A stretch of DNA of 64,000 bases from NCBI GenBank assembly GCA_963971305.1, contig CAXARO010001755.1, positions 1 through 64,000 of the forward strand, read 5' to 3'. A model generated the notes under the pieces. The model saw nothing but the letters and a program-made list of their open reading frames with translations, was not told where the DNA came from and did no database searches. The stretch comes from Arcuatula senhousia (Eukaryota; Mollusca; Bivalvia; Mytilida; Mytilidae). Below are positions 11,155-22,886 of the stretch, piece by piece (the first letter of the stretch is position 1; every line of letters begins with the position of its first letter). The translations under genes and the position numbers were made by a program.

Positions 11155-11545
11155 TTGTCGTTGTCACTGTAGACATTTTATGATAGACATCAAGTGCTTA
11201 TCGTCAAATACGGGATTTTTATTTCTAAGATGAACGCCGCTGTCGGTGGTTTATTTTGTCGTCCTTTACTCGTTTCGACCCACACTAAATCGATCGTTGG
11301 CAACGTATAGGATGTCACTGTGCTTTAGCAAGCAGGAACTGCTTTCTCTTCCGGTGCAGCCGAGTTTAGTCTCGTTTCGTCTTGAGTTAACGTTGCTGTT
11401 TGCTGTTTCATTTGTTTGTAAATTGGTTTGCTTTTGTGTTAATTTTATGTCTACCAATTTTGTCTTGTTGTTTTTAGATTTACGATATTTAAATGTCCCA
11501 TTGGTATATCTTTGCTTATCACATGCTTACTCTTTTTATTTACTA
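11155..11545 (+). mobile_element. Penelope-like element 3' fragment
   Basis: Starts with a decayed coding end equivalent to FYGRHHVL...YGISISQM of the 57-kb copy, then TAGCAAGCAGGAACTGCT and a T-rich tail to about CCCATTGGTATATCTTTGC. It is truncated at the 5' end. The 103-codon open frame at 11246-11557 runs through this non-coding tail and is not a gene. Confidence 0.7.
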
Positions 11546-11914
11546 ATTTTTCCCTAACATTAATTGTCACAAATTCTACAACTAATTTAATGAAATGAGA
11601 AAGTGGACATCCCTATTTTCTGACTTTTTATCTATTTAAATTACATGAAATGAATTGTTTACAGCAACTAAATAGCATATTTCCACTCAATTGTTTATAA
11701 ATCCTTTTCAAATGCTGATTTTACAGAGAAGTAATAGGAAACACATCTGAACAAAAACGATCACTATTCTCATTATTCTGTTGACTGTAACCATGTATTC
11801 ATATTCTTTAATGCGTAGTAAATCAGCATAAAATTTCCCAATACCCAGCTTATTTTTTTGTAATCTATCCCTTCACTGACGAAAGTGATCATATAAAAAT
11901 CTGTTTATTAATAC
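11546..11914. other. Unassigned non-coding stretch
   Basis: AT-rich; nothing recognisable. Its last bases AATAC form the target duplication of the LTR element starting at 11915. Confidence 0.5.
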
Positions 11915-12916
11915 TGTAACAACTCAGGGGGGTGTGTTCTAGTCTTGCTGTGGCCTAACTGTGTTAGTGTGTGTCTTAGGCCAGTTTAGAGTTATGAATC
12001 GCTCACTAATATGAATTAACACTATGTTTCAATGGTAGCTTTCCTGTGGCTGGCAAGGCACTGGTTCAATAACAACATAGATCAAGATAACATTTCTGAT
12101 ACTTTATTCACGGCTTGTGAATAATAAATAATATAACATCAAGTTAAAATCCCTCAGAGCGAGAATAATATAAGGAACCCCCCTTAAAACGTTATCAGGA
12201 ACATCGTAGTGAGATCGTAGTAAATTTATTCAATGGACTGGAACATCTAGGTCAGGAAATAGAACGGATGGGTACTCGGAACTGGCCAGGAATCCGAGGA
12301 AGACTGGGTTGTTCTCACTCTGGCTTAGAAAGCAACATAATGGATCCAAAGGTCCTTAACCTAAAGGGTTCGTCCACAGTCTTAGAGTGGCGCAGTGCGT
12401 CTCAGCTATTTAAACAAACTTCACACTGTGGAGTGTGGATCTCCAATCAATCAATGTGGACTGTGTAGGTGTGGCGTAATCCCAGTGATTTCATTGGTCG
12501 CCACACAACAATTGATATAGAATTGTAAACTTCCGGTCTTCCGGTACACAACAATAACAAATGGCGCCGATTTCAAAGATAAACAATCTTTCTCACTACG
12601 ATCGACGGGGAATGGGGGCTTACAATGAAAAGGGTTACAATAAATATCCCTAGCATGAATAAATGAAGGAGGTGAGCAACGTACATGAGAAATAATAAAT
12701 AAACTAAATCTGGCACATGGCTGGGAACAAGCCATGGTCCTAAAAGGGTAAAATATGAGAACGAACCATCTTTACACAGTTCCCAAAATATCCCCATACA
12801 TATATAAATATACACAATAATACAATATCAAAATGTCAATGTAAATGTCTCTCTCAACCACATATTCAGCACGGTCATGATACGAAGAGAATGAAAGCTG
12901 AGTGGTTGACCCTTAC
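11915..12916 (-). repeat. Left LTR of outer element, main part
   Basis: Matches 25285-26940 once the two insertions there are removed. It is interrupted at 12916, where the Gypsy element entered at TTAC, and resumes at 22827. Confidence 0.85.
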
Positions 12917-13210
12917 TGTTGGGAATATGGTATATATGATTGTAGGTGCCGACAGCTAAGGTACGAGAGATGCGGTTATTAGGGACGAACCAACCGTGTA
13001 TATGACTTGTTCCCGGAAAGTCTAGGTTTGCTCTTTGGAGAAACCAGTGCGGTCGTAGGACCAGTAATCGAGTTTGGCGGGATTGAAGAGCAGAAGAGAA
13101 AAACCAAAGCAGTGTTTATTCGTTGAATATTGTGCTATATATTCTGATTTGTGAGTATATATTAACTTATTTACACATAGGATTATTGTATATTTACGCC
13201 TAATCCTACA
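12917..13210 (+). repeat. 5' LTR of Gypsy element
   Basis: 294 bp, TG...CA ends, with two apparent differences from the 3' LTR near its start (GATTGTAGGTG here, GATTATATGTG there). Promoter and polyadenylation functions are expected here; I did not pin down individual signals. Confidence 0.9.
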
Positions 13211-13211
13211 A

Positions 13212-13229
13212 TGGCGCTGCGAGCACCGA
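13212..13229 (+). other. Primer-binding site of Gypsy element
   Basis: TGGCGCTGCGAGCACCGA begins one base after the LTR with the TGG expected opposite a tRNA CCA end. The tRNA species was not identified. Confidence 0.7.
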
Positions 13230-13801
13230 ACTAAGCTGGGAAATAGCTTTTGAAGTGCTCGGTAACGTGAAGGTCACGTGATCACTGAAAATTGTTAATT
13301 TTCGACTTTTTTGAGACTTTATACACTGAAACATTTGTGTAATTACACGTAGATAATTTGCGTTTATCGATTCATGCATAGATTTCTGTGATTTTTCACG
13401 TTTTGACGATTTTAACGCAATTACGTTTTATGGTCGTGGCTTTCCCATAGAGAAACGGGAAAACTAGAGGTTCCAAGCGATTTTCGTAAAAAGTCGTGGC
13501 TACTTTGACGAGTTTTCATGTAACAATATACACTAACAATATTGTGAAATAGCCACTCTGAATCACTTTTTACGTGTATATTGACATAGAAAAGCACACA
13601 TAGCACATTGTACTCATGATTACTCACACTGCTACACACAAGTATTGTTTTAGTTGTGCATATCATTGTGTTGGTCACGTATCACTGTAGTCATCGCACA
13701 TAGTGAACATTAGTCATTACTTGCATTCGATTGTGTACCATTACTTGATTTGATATTTGCTAATCTGTTTTTGCCGGTTTTTACCGCGAGTATTTTGTAG
13801 A

Positions 13802-15610
13802 ATGGCTGAGCCGGTAAAAATTAAGATAAATAGTTGCCCTGTGGACTATTTGAGGGCGCTGCCTGGTGTGGGACGCATCATTGCTGAGCGTATTATTGGT
13901 TTACGTGAGGAGTATGGGGACTTGCAGCCTGACGATTTGTTGGAGATCCCGAGATTGAGGGTTACTCCGAGGTTGCTGAGCCTTATTGACTTTGCTCCAG
14001 CCAGTGATAGTGTTGAAGTGTGTGTGCCCGAAAGCCAGTATGAAATGGAGGTCCACGACTATGATGAGGTAAAAACAGAGGAACGGGACGATGTTTCAGA
14101 CGAATTCCTGTTGCAGCCAGCAGATGATGGTACAGAAGACGACGACGACGAGGATGCTTGTGATACAAGTGTGGAACTAAAGAAACCAGGAGACTACACA
14201 TTGAATATGGGTGATCACCAGTATTATAGCAAAGACGATGATCACAATGTAGCAGAAGTTAAACGTGAGTTATCACGTGACAATTATAACAACCAGCAAA
14301 GCAGAAATAACAAGATGGAGAGGGACATACCCATTAAAGCAAATCTTACTACACATGGTTACATACGTGAAAATTCACGTTCTGGTGTAGTAAATCAACA
14401 ACAAGATGTTCATAGTCAACCAGCACATGTTACAAGGTCTGTTAATCGTGATTATTCACGTGTTCAGAGACCAACAATGACAACAACTGTACCGACCGAC
14501 CAGAGAAGTTCAACGACGAGGCCAATACCGAAACCGAGAAAGGTGCAATCAACATCACCGACTTCTAGTATCGTAAGCAATGTATCCAGGAATCGAACAC
14601 CATCGCCAGTTCAACGAGTTGGGTTTTACCCGGTTGCTCGTAGTATTGATTATAGACCAAATCAAGATCATGGTCAAGCTCGACAAGGCCATATTGACAT
14701 GCCAAAAGGATTGAAATATGATGGGACTACAAGTTGGCGAACTTTTTATACCAAATTTCAGAGGTATGCAGACAGATTATCGTGGACAACCACGGAACGA
14801 AAAGACCAACTTTGCTGGTGCTTGCAAGGCAAAGCAGGAGACTACTATACAAATCTGATAGACCGTGATGAGTTTATAGATTATTTCCAGTTAATCCGTA
14901 AATTGGAGAAACGTTTTAATTACCAGGAACTACCAGAAACACTGCAAATCCAATTTATGAGTGCAAGGCAAAACCAGCTGGAAAAACTGGAAGATTGGGC
15001 TGATAGGGTAGTATCGCTTGCTTGTAAAGCGTATCGAGATTTGCCCGAAAACTACATGTATAATCAGGCCATTTGGAAATTTTGCCAAGGTTGTACTGAC
15101 AAGGAAGCTTGACAAAGTGCAGCCACTGCCAGACCGAGTTCAGTCGAGGCTGCCATGGATCACATTAAATGGTTCCAGCACACGCATCAAGCCATTTATG
15201 GAAGGCCAACATATAGACGTGAACTATCACGTGACGAACCTGATTATGATTATGATTTTGACATAACAGCTCAGGCTGTTGGTAAACAGGAAGTTGACGA
15301 AAACAAGTTGGTTCCTCAGCAACTGAGTACATTGATTGACAAGATTTCAGTCATGGAATCAAATCACAAAAAGGACTTAGATGAGTTGCGATCAGAAATG
15401 AAACGACAATCAAACCAGCAAAGCAACCAAAAGAGAGATGATAAACCAATATTTAAGAAAAGATCGGGACCCATCCCGCCTGAAATATTGGCTAAAATAG
15501 AGTGTTTCCACTGCCACAAGAAGGGACATTTACAGAGAAATTGTCCGGACAAGAAGGGTAACACAAAGCAAGATGAGACCAATCAGTTAAACCTGAAGGG
15601 GTCAGGTTAA
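13802..15610 (+). pseudogene. gag: Gypsy gag with N-terminal helix-hairpin-helix, one internal stop
   Basis: Encodes the structural Gag protein. The first ATG in frame (13802) is preferred over an upstream TTG, and the frame runs about 602 codons to TAA at 15608. An in-frame TGA at 15110-15112 interrupts it where related Gags read through. Domains in order: a helix-hairpin-helix of the ComEA-like kind at residues ~9-45 (core LPGVGRIIAERI), which normally binds DNA non-specifically; an acidic stretch near residues 115-120; a low-complexity linker with repeated R-E/D-x-S-R motifs; a retrotransposon Gag domain at ~residues 300-435 (starting GLKYDGTTSW); and a CCHC zinc knuckle (CFHCHKKGHLQRNC) at about residue 569. 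The knuckle and Gag domain are diagnostic. The N-terminal HhH is unusual for a Gag and may be a family trait. Confidence 0.88.
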
Positions 15611-15633
15611 GGGGCGGGACCCCGACCCTTTCA

Positions 15634-18600
15634 GTGCAAAACCGCCTCACAACGAACATTAAGGATGTTTCGGGGGAAACCCCCGTGTGCAATAGAAATA
15701 CACAAACTTTGTGTAATGCTAATACACAGACCCATGATGAACTTGAAATATCAAGTAACACTGAAAGTATGTTTATGTCTGAACAAAATAGCATAGCGGA
15801 TACAATGTCTATTGAAGAAAATGACATGGCCCTAGGTTTGAGTTTGAAGGAACCAGGAAAACTTGTTTGCAGACTAGGAAATGCATCTTTGTTGAGACTT
15901 GGAATTAAAATCCAAGGAAAACCTGTTACTTGTATTGTAGACTCAGCAGCAGAGGCAACCATCCTTTCTGATAGAATTTATCAGGCTTTGGACAATAAGC
16001 CACCAGTCAAGAGACGTAGCACGATGAATGGTGCTGGTCGTGATATGAAAATGGAAGGATTTGTTGCAGGACCGTTCTACTTACAAGTGGGTTCGACCAC
16101 GTACAAGACGGACATTTATGTCGCTCCAATAGACGATGAGATGCTTTTAGGCCTAGATTTCATTATGGCGACTAGTTCAAACCTTGATTTTAAGACTAAA
16201 ATTCTAGTAGTGAACGATGAACCACTTCCACTTACCTATGGACCAGCGAACAGTGTACCCAAGATTGCTCGTGTAACTATACAGGAACACGTGTCTTTGC
16301 CACCGAACTCAGTAGTACAAGTCAAATGTAATAGACCAGGAGATTGGAACAATTACATTATTGAACAATCTTTAGATTCCAGCATTCTTATGCCACGAGG
16401 TTACTATTCATCAGGTGTTGAACCCGTAGTGAGTTTATTGAACATCACAGATCAACCAATAAAATTGAAAAAAGGACAATGCATTGGTGAAGCATCAGAG
16501 GCAGAAGATATAGAGCCGAACGGGGATTCCCCGTGTATATCAAAAGTTGAGACAACGACCGACAAAGAAACAACGGAACTACCAGAACACCTGAAGAACT
16601 TATATGATAGCTGCCGTACAAAACTAACTGCAGACCAAGAACAACAATTGTACGAGTTATTACTCGAATTTTCAGATGTTTTCGCTAAAGACGAGTTCGA
16701 TCTTGGAAATTTCTGGAAAATTGAGCATGAGATTGATACCGGTGACGCAAGACCGATTAAACAGCGAATGAGAAGGACACCCAAGTGTTTTGAACAGGAG
16801 GAGAAGGGTCACCTTGACAAATTGGAAAAGGCAGGTATCATTGAAGAATCAAACTCAGAATGGGCGTCGGCGCCAGTTTTAATTCGAAAGCGTGACGGTA
16901 GTATTCGTTGGTGCGTGGACTACCGCAAGGTCAATGCTGTGACGAAGAAAGACGTTTATCCATTGCCACTGATTGAGGAATGTTTGGACACACTGGCAGG
17001 AAATCAATGGTTTTCGAAGTTAGACGCTAATAGCGCGTATTACCAGATCAAGGAACATACGCAAGAGTGATGAACTTGGTACTCCGTGGTCTGACATGGA
17101 ACATTGTATTGGCGTTCCTAGATGATATTCTGGTAATGGGAAAATCATTTGAAGAGCACATAGCTAACTTGCGAACAGTTTTTGAACGTTTTAGAGCTCA
17201 TGGGTTAAAGCTGAAACCTAGAAAATGTGATCTTTGTAAGGAGGAAGTAGAATTTCTAGGCAGAAAGGTCAACAAGACGGGAATTTCCATGGGTGATGAG
17301 TACATTGAAGCCGTACGAAAATGGCCGACACCCGCTTCGACAAAGGAAGTTGAACAATTCCTGGGATTTGCCAATTATCACAGGAATTTCATCAGTCATT
17401 ATGCCGACATTGCATATCCATTACAGAAGCTCACGGGTAAAAACCCGTTTAAGTGGGAAGAAACTGAAGAGACCGCTTTTCAAGCGTTAACAACTGCTTT
17501 GACAAGTGCACCTGTGTTAGCTTTGCCGAATGCCCATGATCCGTTTATATTAGACACCGATGCATCGAACTTTGCCATTGGTGCGGAATTAATTCAAGTA
17601 CAGGATGGTGTTGAAAGAACAATTGGGTACTCCAGTTTCTCGCTAGCACATGAACAACTGAACTATTGCACTACCAGGAAGGAACTTTTAGCTGTCGTGA
17701 GATTCACGCGTCATTTCAGACATTACCTTCTTGGCAGAGAGTTTACGGTTCGAACAGACCATAGCAGCTTGACATGGTTATTGAATTTCAAGGAACCGCA
17801 GGGACAGTTAGCGAGATAGCTGGAGGAGCTCAGCCAATACAACATGAAGATACAACACCGGCCTGGAAAGCTTCATGTCAATGCAGACGGACTTTCGCGA
17901 ATTCAGTTGTGCGAAGGTTGTACGATTCAGAGGAGAGAAGCAGGAGAGGTGTTACGATCATCTTTGCCGTGCCAGTCGTGTAAATACTGCACCAGACAAC
18001 ACCAGCATTGGTTAGGATTTCAGGAAGCTGTAGACGACGTTATACCGTTAGCTTCAACATCGAAATCATATACTACACCAATCCAGCAGCAGGATGTATT
18101 TACTCAGACTGAGACAGAGAACATCACCCCGTGTGAGCGGCGGGGACAAGGCGTGACTCGTCACGTATCTGCATGTGTAAGGACTCGAGGAAAATCTACA
18201 GTACAGGATGCGACAAACACAACGGAGACGATAGATCTCAACCCGAACGAGACAAACACCGAAAATGACATATTTCATAGTTCCATTGAAATTGTGAAGA
18301 CTCCATTGGGATTGTCAGTTTACACACCGGCATCAGAATCGGTCACTGTGAATGTCATGACGGAGTCAGGGCTTGAAGCTGCCACATATACACCGGAACA
18401 ACTCTGTGAATTTCAATCTAAAGACCCGGACTTAGAACTGATATTGATCTGGCTTAGAGAGAAAGCCGAGCCGTCCGAAGCGACTATATTCCGCTGTAGC
18501 CAGAGAGCAAAGAAGTACTGGCTGAACAGAGAGATGTTTTTTCTCGATGGTGATGGAATTTTGAAGAATCTTGCCACGAAGGATGGTGGGAGGGAACGAC

Positions 18601-19914
18601 TTGTGATTCCGAAAAGTCTAAAGGTGGAGATAATGTCATTGAGCCATGACATTCCTTTAGCGGGTCACCAGGGAATTGTCAGGACGATGAAGAAGATCAA
18701 GGAAAAATACCATTGGTATGGTATGACCCAGGATATACGAGAGTTTGTAGAAACGTGTAACGTTTGTAATCTGCACAAGAAGGGCAACAGAAAAGCTAAG
18801 TGCCCGATGACCAACTATCATGCAGGAGAGCCGATGGAGAGAGTTCATCTGGATTTTCTTGGCCCTCTACCGGAAACGACAAAGGGGAATGCGCACATAT
18901 TGGTAATAGTCGACCAGTTTTCCAAGTGGTTGGAATGCATTCCGTTACCAAGTCAAACAGCAGAAGAAACAGCAAGAGCTGCAGTTAACGAGTTCTTTTC
19001 TCGCTTTGGTTTCCCATTCCAGATATTCACGGACCAAGGACGTAACTTTGAAAGTAAATTGTTCAAGTCAATGTGTTGCAAATCCATAAAGCTCGAACAA
19101 CACCGTACAGACCGTCCTCGAATGGCCAAGCAGAACGCTGCAACCGTACACTGATGGATGCCGTTCGTTGCTTTGTGTCCAGACAGCAGGATAACTGGGA
19201 TGAGTTTTTGCCGCAGTTGGCAGGAGCGATAAGATCGTCGGTTAACCGTAGTACTGGTTTCACACCGAATAAGTTGATGTTAGGTCGAGAAGTGAATCAA
19301 CCAGCTGACTTGTTGTACAAGCTTCCTGATAACTACAAAGATGAGACCTTAGACGACTATGTGCGAAATTTCAAGAATGCTATGTTGACGGCACATGAGA
19401 TAGCAAGAGACACTCTGAAAACGACTCAAATGATCATGAAAAGAGACTATGATGTTCGTATACTGGAGAAACAGTATAAAACAGGTGATTTGGTATATGT
19501 CCTTGACACAGCCAAGGTCAAGGGTAGAGCTAAAAAGCTGGACCCACCCTGGAAAGGTCCAGGAATTATTTGTGAAAAATTGTCTGCTTATGTCTATAAA
19601 ATAAAACTTGAAAAGTCAATTGTCATTATGAATCATGATAGATTGAAACTTTGTAAAGATCGCGTCGTACCGCCTTGGTTAAAGCGGTGTCAGCACCGTA
19701 TTCGTGAGGGTGAGAATATCGCCATTCCGCCATCCGCCTATGTAGACGACCAGACGATGGCGAGTTCATGATTCAGTGTGACGACTGTGATGAATGGTAC
19801 CATGGATCCTGTATTGATATGACACAAGAGCAAGCTGACATGCTGGTGAAGTTTGTATGTCCACGATGTCAGGATCCGGACACTGCAGGTACCTTAATTA
19901 AGACTGTTGTATAA
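15634..19914 (+). pseudogene. pol: Gypsy pol: protease, RT, RNase H, integrase, PHD finger; broken
   Basis: Pol lies in the -1 frame relative to gag, which suggests frameshift expression. Protease: VDSAAEATIL near 15937, with Ala where the D-S/T-G motif usually has Gly. Reverse transcriptase: RWCVDYRKVN and FSKLDANSAY, then the FLDDIL catalytic motif near 17115. Between them, at 17067, roughly 40 residues expected in this family are missing and the frame shifts. RNase H spans ~17535-17815 (FILDTDASN and RTDHSSL) and ends at an in-frame TAG (17817-17819) in place of the usual Trp codon. Integrase: an H2C2 finger near 18640-18780, then D, D and E at HLDFLG, FTDQGRN and NGQAERCNR, with a frameshift near 19075. 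A PHD-finger remnant follows at 19735-19900 in another frame. At least four lesions make the copy non-functional. Confidence 0.9.
19735..19914 (+). pseudogene. PHD-finger remnant at the integrase C-terminus
   Basis: In the frame of 19741, translation gives LCRRPDDGEFMIQCDDC, then DEWYHGSC, then FVCPRC and a TAA at 19912. This is the C-x2-C / H-x2-C / C-x2-C spacing of a PHD finger with the aromatic residue typical of methyl-lysine readers (DEWYHG). The first Cys position reads CGC (Arg), probably from TGC, and the frame differs from the integrase frame by one indel. PHD fingers read histone H3 tails. By analogy with integrase chromodomains, this could direct integration to marked chromatin; that role is inferred. 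Confidence 0.8.
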
Positions 19915-19978
19915 AGTAGGATTATGTAGTTTTAAACATGTAGTAATAGTTTTTCTGTATTTTGTAGATTAGTACAAT

Positions 19979-21942
19979 ATGCCTGGTAGTAAGAAACCCC
20001 AGTAGGGAGATGAAGGAAGGTGGCCCACTCCAGCAGAAGAGTTTGGGAGTAGGCCTGTAGCAATACCTCCGGAGGATGAGCGGAGGGATCGTGTTGCTCA
20101 CGTAGAGGACAGAGGAGGCACACCAGATCGAGACGAGCACCAGGATAAAGGAGACACCATAGATGACGTGGATAATCCACGTGAGGTAGTTGTCTTCCCA
20201 CCAGGAAAAGATGAGGAGGGTGATATGTTCGTTTTTGATATCACCGAATGTTCCAATTACATTGATTGGAGTGACTTGTGTCCGCCTCAGGACAGTGAAC
20301 GTGATTCGTCACGTACAGTTAGTATGGGCAGTTCCATCACAATCCACTCAGACGTTAAGGGGAACCGCTCAGTGTCGTCTCCAGATGATCTCATTAAAAG
20401 AGAGAGAACCCCGTTTGAACGGGAATCGACATGCCCAATACCAACCTGCAAGCATAGAACCAGAAAACTCAAACACCACTGTTGGGAATTTCATTTGCCC
20501 ATGATGTTCCGGGAGACCGCGGGTACCAGGTTGGAGATAGACCCAGATTTTCAGAGGTCAAGATTCCGTGCCCTCAAACTCTTGGCATCGTGGATATGTG
20601 GACAAGGGAGGACAGTATATGACTTGGTCAGGTGGGTGAATTCCCATATATACCTTCTAATTGTTCCATGATGGCTCGCTGCACGGAACAGATGAAGAAC
20701 TTAACGAGAGTCATGGGGTGGTACCCCCCGATCGATGGGATATATACTATGTATCCGGTTAATCACCCAAGCGTCCTGATTCAGTGGCGGATCCTGATAA
20801 CTTTGTTGGCGGGGTTATCCCCGGAGAGACGGGCCACATTTAGAAGGCTTCAGAGCGGTCCAACAGAGGTTGAAGCTCAAGGACAAAGTCAGTCAGTTTC
20901 CCAACCGAGATCGAAGTGTGTGTTGGGTGGAAAGGGTAGTTTCCAGCCGGAGAAGCCGAAAATTAAGGATGCACGTGACATTTTAAATAGAAAAAGGCTA
21001 GCACCTGCACAGATTGGAGAACGGGAAAAATCCCGAAAAATGACAGTAACATGTACCAGGTCAAATGAGGCAGCAGATGTTAACAACAACATGACAGCTT
21101 CTGAAAATGTTCTGTCTCTGAATTTGAGGAAGGCATTCGACAGCCACTTCCACTTGGACAGGGCGAGTATACTTACTAACGGAGATTTGAGCCTAACCCT
21201 AGAGGATTATATGAACTCCGCTTTATTACCAGCACCCACCAAGCCGGTTGACGTTGCAGGGGGTGTGCTTGTATACTGTGACCCCGATACTTTTCCCTCT
21301 GTGTTCCCCTCTGACAGGAATTTCAAGATTGTGGTCGGGTTGCACCCGAAATCAGCCAGATTTTTTACCCAGGATCAGTTTGATTTGATTCGGGAAACCC
21401 TTACGGACCCAAGGGTGTCGGGGCTTGGCGAAATCGGTCTAGACAGGACTTGTAATCCAACAACTTGGGCGACCCAAGAACGGACATTGGAGAGGTTGCT
21501 AGAACTCGCAACACCGAACAAGCCAGTGGTATTACACATCAGAGGAGAGGCGGGAGAACAGTATTCCCGGGCGACATATGAAAGGGCTTTGGAAATAATG
21601 AACAGGTGCTGTGAGCCGGAACAGAAGATTCACCTCCATTGCTTCCATGGATCTATGGAAATACTACGGGAATGGAGACGCTACTTCCCAAACGCTTACT
21701 TTAGCTATAGCGCACAGGCTAAGGACTTTAGTGTGGCCCAGAGAGACGCGTTAGTGGCGGTGCCTAGTCACCGGATTCTGTTGGAGACAGATTCTCCCTA
21801 TCTACCAGCTAAAAGGGAAATACGGGTTAATAACCCGAGACATATTGGTAATTTGGCGTTATTGATTTCCGGTTTAAGGGGAGTGTCGTTTGCGGAGATT
21901 TTGGAGACAACATGGGAAAATGGTCAAAGTTTGTATGTGTGA
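19979..21942 (+). pseudogene. Gypsy ORF3: C2H2-like finger plus TatD-type metallohydrolase
   Basis: A third ORF after pol. It starts at ATG 19979, has a TAG at codon 9 (20003-20005), runs in that frame to about 20640, and then needs a shift into the frame that ends at 21942. The first part is acidic and holds a finger-like CPIPTC...HHCWEFH at ~20432-20494. The second part ends in a TatD-family TIM-barrel hydrolase. Counting from 20632, the metal and catalytic residues are all present: HFH (172, 174) in DSHFHLD, E267 in GLGEIGLD, H302 in LHIRG, the His of HLHCFHG (~335), and D387 in ETDSPYLPA. TatD enzymes are metal-dependent nucleases. Here the partner and substrate are unknown; processing of the element's own nucleic acid is one possibility. 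The lesions suggest this copy makes no full protein, although the TatD half is intact. Confidence 0.85.
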
Positions 21943-22528
21943 GTACTTCAAGGAAATGTTGAGACCATTCGGTTACATGTAGAATTCTATCGCTGCTACG
22001 ACTACTTGGAGATAGTATATTTGTGTTATGATAATTCATGGATTCATGTACATATTTTGATTAAGGAATTCAGTTTGGAAACAGCAGCGAGAAATGTCGC
22101 GTATATATATTAATATTGTGCCTTAATCCCCGCAGCAGTGAAAGTACGGGGGTCAAGATGAAAGTAGTGAGGAGCATTACTATACAGCTGGAACTGTGCA
22201 TAATTTTTTTTTTTAACTGTATATATGGAACAACCTGGATAATATTCTGTTTTGTGGAAAGAAAAAAAAAACAAGGAATGTTTTTGTTATGAAATTCTAT
22301 TTTAAATGGTAAATTGTACAGTGAATTGTAACCCCCGCGGTAAAAGTTTAACGGGGGCCGCATACAGAATTTTTGTTGAGGAATCAGCTGTATAATTTGA
22401 TTAAAGACTTGTTATGTGTGTACAGAAATGTATTCCCGGGAAAATGATATGCGGGATTCTAAGGAATTGATTCTGTGATATTCCCAAGCATTTCAGGATA
22501 TGGCTCCCCCTTTTGAAACCGGGGGGAG
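21943..22528 (+). other. Gypsy 3' untranslated region
   Basis: Non-coding stretch between the ORF3 stop and the polypurine tract. It contains several G/C runs that can pair (CCCCCGCGG near 22333 with GGGGGCCG near 22353) and the purine tract GGGGGGAG immediately before the LTR. Confidence 0.6.
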
Positions 22529-22822
22529 TGTTGGGAATATGGTATATATGATTATATGTGCCGACAGCTAAGGTACGAGAGATGCGGTTATTAGGGACGA
22601 ACCAACCGTGTATATGACTTGTTCCCGGAAAGTCTAGGTTTGCTCTTTGGAGAAACCAGTGCGGTCGTAGGACCAGTAATCGAGTTTGGCGGGATTGAAG
22701 AGCAGAAGAGAAAAACCAAAGCAGTGTTTATTCGTTGAATATTGTGCTATATATTCTGATTTGTGAGTATATATTAACTTATTTACACATAGGATTATTG
22801 TATATTTACGCCTAATCCTACA
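22529..22822 (+). repeat. 3' LTR of Gypsy element
   Basis: 294 bp, preceded directly by the polypurine tract. The TTAC target duplication follows at 22823-22826, after which the outer element's LTR resumes. Confidence 0.9.
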
Positions 22823-22826
22823 TTAC

Positions 22827-22886
22827 CTAACTCTGCTTTACATTACAATAAATATAAAATGTGAGGGCTTACCCCTAGCCGTAACA
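22827..22886 (-). repeat. Left LTR of outer element, terminal 60 bp
   Basis: Continues from 12916. The uninterrupted junction is seen at 26936-26945 in the other LTR. Ends CCGTAACA. Confidence 0.85.

Larger units (their letters stand above)
12917..22822 (+). mobile_element. 9.9-kb Ty3/Gypsy retrotransposon with PHD finger and TatD ORF3
   Basis: 294-bp LTRs (12917-13210 and 22529-22822) begin TGTTGGGAAT and end CCTACA. The target duplication TTAC is at 12913-12916 and 22823-22826, and the unoccupied sequence is seen in the other LTR of the host element. A primer-binding site starts TGGCGCTGCGAGC one base after the left LTR, and a polypurine tract GGGGGGAG precedes the right LTR. Gene order is gag, then protease - reverse transcriptase - RNase H - integrase - PHD finger, then a separate ORF3. 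The LTRs differ at only about 2 of 294 positions, yet every ORF carries disabling lesions, so this copy is young but non-autonomous. Confidence 0.95.
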
